A DNA stretch of 64,000 bases from Apteryx mantelli. Taxonomy: Eukaryota > Chordata > Aves > Apterygiformes > Apterygidae. Of the stretch, positions 1-11,110 are shown one piece after another. The notes beneath the pieces were generated by a model. It had not been told where the DNA came from and ran no database searches. It saw only the letters and a list, made by a program, of their open reading frames with translations. Each line of letters begins with the position of its first letter. Positions within the stretch are counted from its first letter, which is position 1. Both the position numbers and the translations under genes were made by a program. Where the stretch lies: the NCBI RefSeq assembly GCF_036417845.1, contig NC_089985.1, positions 26,618,583 through 26,682,582 of the forward strand, in the 5' to 3' direction.

Positions 1-40
1 AATTAAAAAAAAAATAAAATAAAAAAATAATAAAAAAAAA
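1..40. repeat. A-rich low-complexity tract
   Basis: The window opens with about 40 bases made almost only of A with scattered T. It could be the A-rich tail of a retroelement lying to the left or simple low complexity. There is too little sequence to decide. Confidence 0.6.
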
Positions 41-3000
41 GCCCAATACAAAACAGTCCTCTACAAATCAATGAAAATACATCTCCCTTCATCAGAATGG
101 TACATGTTAGAAAGAAATACCTTAATCTTTCAAATTGGTGTATCATGATTTTAGCTACATAGCACTTTCTCTCTCACCTCCTACCCTGTTTTTCAATGAG
201 AACTACCTGATTAAAACCTCCAAGCACCATAATAATCCATGCATCAGTTACTAATAAAAATGTTTGAATACAGGTAATTTGCATTAGAAACTTTATCTGA
301 ATGATAGACTTTGATGCAGTTAAGTCATATTTTTCCATGTGCAAAGCAAGGGTAGATTATCATATACTTAACAATTAGAACTTAAATAAAGTTATCACTG
401 TTACCTTCTCTAAGACAAACAAAGAATTTCAAACTGCCTAATACCATATGAATCAAAAGTAACCTTAATTACTATTACAGTGTACCTGCTGATTTATCTG
501 AGCACATACACCCTTAATTATGTCATTTCATGAGAGGGAAGAGCAAACGTATTCTGGGTAGAAGAAAAATAATGATCTTTTCTATCTTTAAAGTTTCTTT
601 CTTTGTGCCAGAAATAGTTTCCTTGGTTTTAACTTCTTGAACCACATTGCAACAGTGGAATTCTGTGGATGAGTGCTAACAGTAAGTGCAGTAGGTTAAC
701 AAGTGTGTACTTGCAGGAAGCAGCTTAAATTGAATGAAATAAAATAAACAACAAGTTCCTGATGTCCTCTGTTTAAACATTCAGTATTTTAACAAAAAGA
801 TAAAAGTTAACAAGAGGCAGATGGATAACAGAACTGATGCTTGTCTTTACAAATCACCCTGCAGACTAGACATTCATTCACTTGACAATGTGTTGAAGGA
901 GGATTTTCTAGGCTTCTTGTTTTATCAATGCAGGTAAGATATCTTACTATTTCAGTCTTAGTCTATCAAGCAGATTTCATCTCTCTCAGAGAAAAAAACC
1001 CAAAACAATCAATGCAAGGCAGAATAGTAATTCTCTACCATTCTGATGGAGAGAAGTTGGCTCAAAATACTCATCAGGTTTCTCTGGTACAGAACAGCCA
1101 GGTCATGGAAAAGATTTTTGTTTTCTCAGAGCCTCGAGACCCAGTTGCCTCTAGCATGCACTGCATATTTATATAACTTCATGATTCTCTGCAAGGTTTT
1201 CTAAGAACCTCAAAGCTACAGAGGGATGACATCCCAAGGGAAAGAAACACATTGACAATGTATCAGTTCTGTTTAGTCCTGAGTCCTAAGAAATGCAGTT
1301 GTTTTTTAAACAATGTATTTTAACACCTTCACTACATACTAAAATGGTAAGCAAACACACAGTGAGCCCACAAGAAGCTAACCCTTGCTATGAGCACAGA
1401 TACATGGTTGTTACTCCTGTTATCCATATGCACACAATCTGGACACAACTATGTTTTTATCTGGGAATATACACCAGAACTCATTATGCCACAAGCCACC
1501 AAGTTCTCTGTGATTACAGAGGAACTCCTCTGGGCAGAGGACTGGAGAAAGCAGGTTAATGAATAATGGAATGAATGAAGTAAAAACTTTGGTACACTCC
1601 TTGGTATAAAATTGGCAAGAGAACTGAAATTAAATACAAAAGGAAGATAAACAAAAACTCTTCTAAAATACTAGTTTTAAAGATCTGCATGATAAGAAAA
1701 GCATGGAGATGGAAATGAACAATGTTTTACTCTATCTTCTGTATCTTCATATAACTACAAATGCTTGAATAAAGCAACTTTTAGCAAAGTCTAATAGCTA
1801 GGTGCTAACAGCTCTCACTAAAAACTGAGCTGCAAGCCTTGAAGTAATTCATTATATGAATACAGGCAGAAGGAAAAGGGGGTGGTTTAGAGTAATCACT
1901 GTTCCAAGAAGTTAGCAGGGTGAGGTCTTAGGAGACTGAGTTAACCAAAGAGCTACATGCTAAGAAGAGTCCTTTTCTTTCCACCTCATCATTTCATTGC
2001 CAACAGTGCTTTCACTACTTCCTTTGAGTGTGTCTCCTGCCAACTGACACCTCAGTGAACTGATTCAGTTTGCAAAATTGAGAAAAGATAACCCAAAGGG
2101 GTAAAAAAACCACATAGCTTTTGGCCTATGTAAAACAGCTCAGCAATGGATCGGAGAAGCACTAGAACTGTGACAAGCAAGAGGACCAGGAATAAAAACA
2201 CACTTTTCAACAGTGTAAGCCACCAGATGGGCTCAGCTGTTTTGTGAAATCTTACTCCTAGTGGACGTTATTCTGCTGTTACACTGAAGAAATAGCAAAC
2301 AGGATGTCAAATAAAGACAGACTCAACAGAGCACTGAATAGAGCGTCCTCTGCTTGTGCTGATCTCCAGCGCGATAGGCAGAACTACCTCAGCATCTTCC
2401 CTTTAGCTCCTGGTACAGCAGTGCCTACAAAAACACACCCACGTAAACACACCCTCAGATTGCTTTGTCCTGATTCTCCAGTTACAGAGACTAATAGTCT
2501 CATTTTTATCTTGTATTTTCTATCTGTCTGTATCTACCTTATTATCCAAAACACAGATCTTAAGTGTTTTGGAGCAGAAATTGGCTTTTTCATGTTTGTA
2601 CAAAGCAGGATCCCGATTCACCACTACCCCTCCTGAACACTAGAATAACACAAATAAATACACACAGCAATGTGCAAAATCCTTTCCCAACCGTACTAGA
2701 AAAAAATGGAGGGTCACTCTGTCTTCAGATTCACAACTCCTGAGACAACACATTTCTCACTTCAGTTATGTCTTGACAGCTCTGCTGCTACTTTGTCCTG
2801 CCCCTCAGTCCCTCGGAAATATTTCTACCTCACACTGTAAAAACAGCGTATGTTAAGGGGAAAGACTTTCAGCAGAGCCTGAGAGCATAACAGCACAGTC
2901 CTCCCTCCAGCCCCAGTGGTAGGTTATGCAGCCCCTGGTCCCTGCCTGTATCCATCTCACCTCTGTGCCATCTCAGCTGCGTGAGCACAATTGCTCGCAC

Positions 3001-3503
3001 AGCTGCAGTGAACTGGATCAGGAAGCTGATCCAGGTTAAACAACGTCTCTTCTGTTTTTGTTTTTTTGCAAGCTTTCTTTTTTTTAAACCTAGATCAATT
3101 CTTAAATTCAGTCCACCTTGTTGTCTCATGAACAGTTAGTTCAGCACACACATAGGGCAGAGAGCCAGGAAAAAGTGGTGGGGGGCAGAAAAGCAAAACT
3201 GCAACCAGAAGAAGTGCTTATGAAATAACATCTTACACCTGTACCCAAGACAATCCTTGAGAGCAGCTGCAGAGCAGACTCTTCTCCAAGTCTGAGCCCT
3301 GACAGTTTCACAAGTTTATATGAAACAAACCACTGCCTTAAGTTTTCCATCATGCAAAACTTTGCAAGCCTAGCTGACCAGAAGTACTGATTAAGAAAAT
3401 GGACTCTAGCTGGATCTGATCTGGAACCCACCTACTCCGTAGCAGAGTCACAAGGTTTGCAAAGCTAATATCCTTCATTAAACTAACCAGTGTAGTTAAA
3501 GGT

Positions 3504-3515
3504 GGGGGGGGGGGG
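3504..3515. repeat. Poly-G run (12)
   Basis: Twelve uninterrupted G residues followed by GGAG-type purines, inside PRKACB intron 1. This is a homopolymer prone to length variation and sequencing error, with no other role visible. Confidence 0.85.
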
Positions 3516-6265
3516 AGGAGAGTTTTGGGCAAACAAGCCCTTCATCAGTTCTACAATAAGGATGCAGGCAAAACACAGAATCTGAGAGGCATCCAAAGCC
3601 CTTTCCACAGCTCTCTCCAAAGGAGAGACATGTCAGTCACGGAAGAACTTAACTAACTGGGAAAGAATCCCAGGCAACCTCCTGCCCAGCCATGGCGGAC
3701 ACCCCTCTGCAGAGGCACAGGAGCCCACAACCAACTTTAACTCACATTATTGTGTCCTTATAGTTTTTCACTTGCCTCTCCCTATCTACACTTTGTTCCC
3801 TATACCAATCAGATGGTTAAGGTGGCAGCACAGACATAGCCTTAGTCACATTAAGGAATAAGGTAATAGCTGCCAAAAATATAAGAATCCTGAGTATTTT
3901 TTAAGATATTACTTCAGACTTTGACATTTCTGTAAATGTGGATATATGCGTAAATGAACAAACACTAAAGAACTCTAGTAACAAGGCCCTTTCAAGCAAT
4001 TTAAAATATTCTGTCTTTAAAACAGCCTGAGCATGCAACAAAGGCTAACTACAACAGCTAAATACACAAACTAGTTTATCACTTGGGGGTCCTTCTGTCC
4101 TTTTGTTAAGCTACTAGGAGGCTACCATTTTTTGAATGATAGCCTCTTTGCTAGTCCAAGCTGTGAGTAAAACTGTTTTGTTTTTAATTAAAGCAGAATT
4201 GTAAAATAATAGCATGCCTCTTTTCAGACGGGGTATGCTGGTAGTCTTACAGTGGCTTAGAACAGTCATATCAGTAGTCTGGCGATTCCATCAAAGGAAT
4301 TTTTAAGTATTACTGCAGCAAGTAATTATAACTATTTTTGATTTTCAGATGATGAAATCCCATATTGCTGAAACCTACTTGATCAAAAGTGAGACAATAC
4401 AAGCCCAAAAGTACAATGAAAGAAGCTTTAAAAACATTGTTTTAGAGATGTTATCCATGCAGTCAGCATCAGTGGAATATATGTTGTTTAATTATTCTTT
4501 ATACCATACATACTATAGCTGATGCTTTAAAATGTGTAAACAAGACATCAAAAGCTATCCATTTCAAAATCAGAAAGCATAAACACAGTATACAAAAGAA
4601 AAAAGAAAACTGCTGTTGAACAAAGCTACAGTCAGATCAAAAACATTGAAATATGGGTCCCTGGAAAAGTGACAGGGAACTGGCAGGCTTGGCATAGTAA
4701 CGGGACACACAGCTTTTCACCTCTAGGTCACTGATTTTAATCTAATTAAGGTCAGCGGTGACAGAGCTTTGTCTCACCTAGTCCTTAGATGAAACAAACA
4801 TGGTGTGAACATACTGAGTAGACATGAAAAATAAGAAAAAAACCCCTCAAGTCTAGAAGAAACGCTGCCTGAGGAGGTTAAGATCTACTGGCAAAGGAAC
4901 ATTAAGAAGGCTGCCTCTTCCTGTCAGGCACATTTTAAAGGAACACTACTTACAGAATAATTATATGAGCTAAAAAAGGGAAGAATTGTCTATAATAGGA
5001 ACTCTGTCATACAGAAGATATTGTAGTGGGAACGCTTTGAGGAGTAGGAGGAGTGAATGAACATAAAACTCACACGCAGAATACACATCAAATACTCTAC
5101 TTGGCTATTTAAAGACCACAGAAGTTCAATCTAGTAAAGACATGTCAGATTAATAAATTCCTTGTGCAATGGAAGCTGGAGATACGGTTACCAGATAAAA
5201 GGAATGTGTACAAAATTATGTTTTGAAAATCATGTATAGTTTAATTTTAAACATTAATTTTAAAAGCAATTTACTATCACATATTGCTACAGAAATAATG
5301 GCAAGGATGAACAGAATCCTGACCAATGCAGCTCAGACGCCAAAACCGGATAGCTTCAAGATCTCTTTGAAAGAAGAGAAAGTACATAAACCTTTCAGTC
5401 ACCAAAGAGCGTATTCAAATCACTTGGTCTCTAAACCAGTTTGGTGATTAAAAAGAAAAAAAACCTAACAATATCAAAGGTATTTATTCTCGAATCTAAC
5501 CCCCCTTTTTTTTTCTCCCAGTCAGGATGGTAAGAGATATTAAAAGTAATTTCTAAACAAATTCACTTGCTACCATGTATGACACATTGCACATTTAAAA
5601 GGGCAAATAATTCAGAGACATACATGGTAATTACTTCAAAAATTTGTACTGCTTTTCTGAAGAAAAAACAAGTACTTTCTACAAACTTCACAGTTGCAGG
5701 GCTGACATTCAGTCCTGTTTAGAAAAAGTCCTAGCAAAAGTCAAGTAAAATTAATAATGATTTTTAAAGCAACAGATCTTACCGGATTAAAAAAACTACA
5801 AGACCTTTTTTGAACTCAGAGATCTGTTGTAGTCATATTTCTTTTGTGTGCTACTTTAAACAAAAGATAAAGAATATTAATAAAGCTAACATTTTCCTAC
5901 AATAATTGCTACAAGTTAAGGTAAATATCCCAAGGACTCTTTTTTTTTAAATGTAATTTACCACATGTTGACATTTTAACCCAAGTTAACTTCATAGGTA
6001 GCAAGAGAAATTTTCTCAGATAAGTAAACTGAGCAGCTGAAAAAAACAAAACAACAAAATGAGTAATTAAATGAGTATTAGGATGAAGGACCAAACTTAC
6101 AGAAACTTCAAGAAAATTGCATCTCCTCAGACTGCAAATGAATATACTTAGTATACTATTATTCTAAAAGACCCTGAGAATTTGCAGCTGCTAGGCCCTG
6201 TGAAGACCCAGGAAAACCAAAGAATCCATTTAAAATGTACATACTCAGAGACTTAAGTGTCTCTT

Positions 6266-6321
<56 letters not shown>
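6266..6321. repeat. (AAAG)n microsatellite, about 14 units
   Basis: A perfect or near-perfect run of AAAG tetranucleotides about 56 bases long. It is purine-only on the plus strand and lies in the first intron of PRKACB. It is likely length-polymorphic. Tracts of this kind often grow from retroelement A-tails, but no element body is recognisable to its left. Confidence 0.9.
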
Positions 6322-6843
6322 GAATTTTGGTCCTCCAGTCTAAATCTCCTGTATATTAGCAGAGCCTGGAAAAGAATGGCATAGAAAGAAAAAGCAACAG
6401 ACTATACTGGGGCATTCCTTCTTCTGTATATCTTGCCCTCCCTGCTATGTAAGCCTGACTCACTTCTTGGTAGCTAAGTTTAAAAAACTTAGCTGTTAAA
6501 AGCTTATACTGTTAAAATGCTTAGAAAATTAGCATCCAGTTTTCATCCACCTTCAACTTCCGCCTAGAAATACTGCAAAAGATTTGTTCTACTACTGACA
6601 TTCACATATAACTATTTTTATTCCCCTAGATAGCCTGAGCAAAGTAACAAACACTGCAGATATGATACAATGTGAGAAGCTAACACAAACAACAAGAACG
6701 CAAGAGCCCCAGCTAGGTGCACAGCATTTTACTATGCCGACCACAGATAGCGAAAGAGCTCTCAAATTACACTCCATGGACAAGCTACGGAGAGTTATCA
6801 GTGGAAGCTAAGCTCCCCTTCGTTGTTGTTTCAGGGACCTTAG

Positions 6844-6896
6844 TGTGCCCTTGATCCATACAATACCGTGAGCTCCATGCCTCGATCAAGGGCACA
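6844..6896. repeat. 13-bp perfect inverted repeat, 27-base loop
   Basis: The arm TGTGCCCTTGATC at 6844-6856 is matched exactly by its reverse complement at 6884-6896, separated by 27 bases. Transcribed from either strand it would form a 13-bp stem. It could be the core of a decayed MITE-like element, a local inversion-duplication, or chance. No target-site duplication or longer terminal repeats are visible. Confidence 0.6.
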
Positions 6897-8863
6897 ACAT
6901 CACTGTTATGAGCCATAACTGGGTATTTTTCTGTTACCATTTCACACAGTTTTAAGTGTCCCAAGTTTGGAATATATGCTATTAATGACACATGACTAAC
7001 ACAAAACAGCAGGAAAATTTGCTAGTCAATGCAAATATACATTAGAAATATTAAAGCTCAGTCATGTTTCACGTTTCTTCAGCTTTTATGTGCAATGTAC
7101 TGTGTGAGTAGCTTACACATCAACTTTCACTGCCAGTAAATAAAGTACTAGGAACAATAGGTTATGTGTGTAGTACTCATATACTATTGATCCTACATAG
7201 TAAATGAATCCCAGTCTTTCCCAGCAGAGTGTCAAATGAGGATCAATTTCTTCTCCTAGCTACAAAAGTTGTATCACTACAGAGCTTCTTATTGCTAAAT
7301 ATACCGAGTAACTAAACATCTGAGCACGATACCTCTAGCAGTATTTTCAGTTTTAAACGTAAGCTCCTTAACAAAGGAAGAGAGAGGAGTTCTGAAGCAA
7401 ATCACTGCGTTTAGTAATATGAAAAGAGAATTAATTGAAATGGAAGTAAAAACTATGTCTGATTTAATGTTATTTAACCACATAAAGTAATAGCAATATG
7501 AATGCTATAAAGTACAAAATGCAATGTTTTGTCATCTGAATTACTTCAGGCCATCTATTCTGTCTCTCTATGTATATATATACATGCACACATCTTTATA
7601 GGCACATGAAAATACTTCTCATCAAAAATATGCTATTTTAATTACACAGCTGAACACAAAAATGAAAACACTAAACAATAATACTTAAATACTCATAAAA
7701 CATTTGGATTGTGAAATCTATAATAATGAGATAATATGCAAGAACTGAAAGGAAAAAAAAAAACACCCAGTAAAACTGGATTGGTTAAGCAGATTCCTAG
7801 CCCCACATCTGGATACACCCAGTAGATCCCTGTAAGTGCAAGGAATGCTGTGTGGGCAGCGACTGACCTATGCAAATCTGCTTACATGCTCCTGCCCTAG
7901 CCCAGAGCAATGAACATACAAAAAGCAAACAAACTGCGAAAAACGACAAAAAGTAACTTAAATGTTTAAACTTCTTTCCATTTTAAGGCCGCCCATAGAA
8001 TTCTCAGTAACAAAGGGTATTGTTGTGGGAACACGGAGCTTGCACAACTGGCTGCTCTCGCCTCCTTATCTACCACAAACATACCCAAAGTTTTCAAGTG
8101 AAAATGGAGTAAGAAAGTTAACTTACTAAAATAAAGTCTGTTCTCCCCTCCCCAACAACTGAAGCAACTCTACGTTATTATATGAGTAATTATTGTTATG
8201 CTGAGGCACTTGGACGGAGAAAGACCAGCAAAAAGCAAACCGAACCAAACGGATCTGGGACGGTAGCTGTGACCGACGCCTCCGTCCTCCATCTCGCCCG
8301 CGGGGCGGGAGCAGGCGCGGGGGCGCCGCGGGGAGGCGGCGGGGGCGGCCGAGGCGGCGCGGGGCTGGCGGCGCGGCGCGGCGGCCGCCTTCCCGCCGCC
8401 CAGGGTGTGTTCAGGGGTGGGGAAACGGCGCTCGCCGCGGCGCGGCGGCGGGGAGGGAAGGAGGGAGGCTGGCGGCTGGCAGCGGCGCCGGCACCTGCCC
8501 GCCGCCCCCGGGCGCCTCCCCCGCCGGGCCGGGGCGCGCGCGGGGCCGCGGCCGGCGGGTGACAGGCACCTGCCGCGGGCGGCCTGGCGCGGCCCGGCGG
8601 CGGCGGCGAGGCGGCCTCGGCCCGGCGGCAGGGCCGCCGCAGCCGGAGTTAACGCGCTTCTTCCTGAGACGCTAAACCGCGGGGCGGGCGGGGAGGGAGG
8701 GAGGCCCGGCGGCGGCGGCGGGCACCGCGGCGCGGAGCAAGGCCGCGGGGGCCTGCGCGGGGCGGGGGGCTCCGCGCCGCCGCCCGCTAGGCCGCGGGTC
8801 CGCGCGGGCGGGGCGGGGCGGGGAGCGGCGCGGGCGGCGGCGGCGGGGCTCGGCCTCACTCAC

Positions 8864-8909
8864 CGCTCTCGATCTCGTTGCCCTTCTTGGCGGTGGCGGC
8901 GTTCCCCAT
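8864..8909 (-). CDS. PRKACB: PRKACB exon 1 coding part, PKA catalytic subunit beta (C-beta-1 type N terminus)
   Basis: Reading the minus strand from the ATG at 8909-8907 gives MGNAATAKKGNEIES plus the first base of the next codon. This is the N terminus of the cAMP-dependent protein kinase catalytic subunit family. The exon ends at 8864 before the donor GTGAGTGAGG, leaving phase 1. Mammalian PRKACB also splits the codon after ...ES this way, where G plus TG gives the valine of VKEF. The start context GCCATGG is a strong Kozak match. Gly2 is the family's N-myristoylation site, and Asn3 follows as in C-alpha. The full protein (about 351 residues, a Ser/Thr kinase held inactive by regulatory subunits and released by cAMP) lies mostly outside the window. 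The isoleucine and asparagine of NEIES differ from the mammalian SEVES at this point, and the A-T-A at positions 4-6 favours C-beta over C-alpha (A-A-A). The frame stays open upstream (see findings). Confidence 0.93.
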
Positions 8910-8975
8910 GGCCGGGCCGGGGCGGCGGGGGGCGGGGGCAGGGCCGGGCGGCGGGGCGCCGCGGCGGGCGGGGCA

Positions 8976-9003
8976 GGGCCGGGCAGGGCAGGGCAGGGCA
9001 GGG
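8976..9003. repeat. GGGCA pentamer tandem repeat
   Basis: About five GGGCA units end in GGGCC, just upstream of the PRKACB start codon on the minus strand and probably within its 5' UTR. The G-triplets every five bases could form a G-quadruplex on the plus strand, while the minus-strand RNA would be C-rich. Confidence 0.7.
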
Positions 9004-9461
9004 CCGGTGTGGCGGCGCGGCCGCGGGCGCGGCGGGCAGGCTGCGCTCGCCCCGCGCTGGGTCTCTGTGTCTCCGGCCGCCGCGGAGGAGGAGGCGAGCG
9101 CTCTGCCGCTGCCCCCCTCCCCCACCGCGACACTCGGCGGAAATGACGGCCGGGGAGGCGCCTCCTCCGTGCTGCGCCGCCCGCCGCGCGCCGGGGGCTG
9201 CGCGGGCCGCCCGCCGCCGCCGCCGCTCCGCGCGGGCCGCCGCCGCCGCCGCCGCCCTCGGGCGCCGCTTGCGGCGGAGGCGCGGCGAGCGCGGCCCCCG
9301 GCTCGGGCTGCGCGTAGTAACGGCGCCGCGCCGCGGCCCGCGGGCGGCGGGAGGCCGCGCCGCGCCCAAGGTGACCCCGGCGCCGCGCTCGCCCCGCGCC
9401 GCCCCCGCGCCCCTCGGCCGCCCCCGCGCCGAGCCTCCGCGGCGGCGCCCCGCGCCCACCC

Positions 9462-9483
9462 GTGTGTGTGTCTGTGTGTGTGC
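9462..9483. repeat. (TG)n tract with one interruption
   Basis: Two short TG runs are separated by a single TC and followed by CGCGCAG, at the right margin of the first CpG island. This is alternating purine-pyrimidine sequence with potential for Z-DNA. Confidence 0.75.
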
Positions 9484-10458
9484 GCGCAGCCCGCGCACGC
9501 TGGCTCTTGGCACGCTGTATTTACCCTGCTCCACGCAGTGCTGGAAAATTTAGAAGGGAAGCAGGCTGCCAGGAAAGATTTTTATTTTTTTCCCCCCTCC
9601 TTTTGCTGCCACTCGTGTTATAAATAGCTACAGCTACACATTTTCAAGCGGTATTGTGATTTTTCGAGTTGATGGTTCTTTAAATACATGTATTTACCAT
9701 GTGAAATACTCTTGAGCGTTTTTGCTGTGGAAGGAAGTGCTCATCAAAAAGAAGGCTCGATTTTATGCGCTTTAAAGTGGTGAGACTGGAAAGCAGAAGT
9801 GCTAATCTTATGGATCACAAACCACATATATCCTGCCAGGACAATTCGCGCGACATCCAGCCGCTTTTGGCAGCGCTCTTTCCCCCGGGCTGGTGGCCGC
9901 GTGCGTTGTTCTGGCGGCCACAGCCCTGGCCACCATCTTCCATGGGGCAGTCGAAGTTCCCTCTGGGCCGCCCACCTGCGCCATACATGTTTTCCCAGCC
10001 TCGAACTGAAGGCAGGGTCTTGTATGCATACAGTTATGCGCACTAAGCCAGACACCTCAGATATTTCAGACCTCCTGAGATGGCACAGGGGGTACAGTAC
10101 CCACATACAGTGGGTCTCACCAACGTACACATCTGCTTTCACACTGCAGCAAGCTGCCTGGCTTATTCAGCTGCAATGTTGTGGGTACGCTTACCTGAAT
10201 TATCTTCAAGTTTTGCAGGCTGGAGTTCTACCCATGAACACTTAAGGAGCTTTCAGATTTTCACCTTTTCACTCGCATTATCCTGAGCTGAGACTGCTTG
10301 TTTCAGAGGAGTACCCTTGCTTGTATGAATAATGAAGCAGTCAGTGGGGAAGGCAGGTCTTCACTGCTTTGGAGATCAGAAACGAGACTTACAGCTAGTG
10401 AGGAAGTAAACTGCAAACCATTGGGGCAGTGAAGCTGCTACTATTGAAGAGGGCTGAT

Positions 10459-10484
10459 GCATTTTGCCAGAGCATTTTGCCAGA
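10459..10484. repeat. 13-bp perfect tandem duplication
   Basis: GCATTTTGCCAGA occurs twice back to back (10459-10471 and 10472-10484). It is a short local duplication in intergenic DNA, with nothing coding over it. Confidence 0.85.
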
Positions 10485-11090
10485 GCTGGCATCTCTGCGT
10501 CTTTACACACTTCACATGCTTACTAGAGGTTCAGTGAGTTACCAGTAATTCACTCTGGCAGTGGAGAGCATGTAGATTGCAATGGCCAGATCTGCCCCAG
10601 GAGGACAAGTTAAGCTGGCGATAGAGGAAGGTACGTTTGCCATCAACCATTACTTGAACACTGTCATTGACACTGACAAAAAATAGAAACCCAAGGCAGT
10701 GTAGTATTTAGATAAAAGTGCAAAGATGGTACCACAGATAGGTAAGGATGTTACCCCAGTTTCAGACATTTCCCCACTCCAGCCATCATCATTTTCATTT
10801 TGGCCAGATTGAATCTGAGTCAGCCGATTTTCATCCAGGTGCTGACAGGCACTTCGATATCCTTGAGAAGACAGCAGCAGCAGCAGCGCTAACAAGTGAG
10901 ACATGCTGCAGCATCTTTAGCATATTCTTGGCATTAGAGCTCATTCCTCCACTAGCAGATTATGCTGCATAGGCTCCATATGTGAGGACTTAGCGAGCTC
11001 CAATAGCTATTACCACCCTTTGGGGTTTGCTGGACAAGGGTTGCCTGGTCGTTGCATGTACTCCAGCAAAGTCCTTTATATGCACACATA

Positions 11091-11110
11091 GCATACATAT
11101 ATATGTATGC
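11091..11110. repeat. 20-bp perfect palindrome
   Basis: The sequence reads GCATACATAT followed directly by its reverse complement ATATGTATGC. A run of alternating purine-pyrimidine bases with an AT centre can extrude as a cruciform. Its function is unknown. Confidence 0.75.

Larger units (their letters stand above)
1..8862 (-). other. PRKACB: PRKACB intron 1 (partial, runs off left edge)
   Basis: On the minus strand this is everything downstream of the consensus donor that ends PRKACB exon 1. The exon that should follow, beginning with the VKEFLAK segment of the kinase, is not seen here, so the intron continues beyond base 1. The stretch is AT-rich, and its short open frames (the longest about 110 codons, at 2304-2636) show no recognisable domain. 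It holds a poly-G run, an AAAG microsatellite and a 13-bp inverted repeat, listed separately. In mammals PRKACB uses several alternative first exons downstream of this one. None was recognisable here, but the shortest encode only a few residues and could be missed. Confidence 0.8.
8262..9500. promoter_or_regulatory. PRKACB: CpG island, PRKACB promoter region
   Basis: The base composition changes abruptly to very high GC with dense CpG. A cluster of GC boxes (GGGCGG/GGGGCGGGG, Sp1-type) lies at 8806-8824, GGGCA pentamer repeats at about 8976-9003, and a TG-rich tract at 9462-9483. The island contains the PRKACB start-codon exon on the minus strand, so transcription should start to its right, probably within about 8950-9450. 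No TATA box stands out, as expected for this promoter class. The exact start site cannot be set from sequence alone. Confidence 0.85.

Noticed and set aside
2304-2636. 110-codon plus-strand frame in PRKACB intron 1
   Set aside because: No domain and no conserved context; this length is within what chance allows in this window.
7569-7585. TATATATA run as a TATA box
   Set aside because: It is inside an intron, with no gene start downstream on either strand; simple AT repeat.
8170-9627. Long open frames on both strands (up to 382 codons) across the first CpG island
   Set aside because: They overlap in nearly all frames and consist of Arg/Ala/Gly/Pro-rich peptide. This is what stop-codon depletion in GC-rich DNA produces; only the 46-base PRKACB exon is supported.
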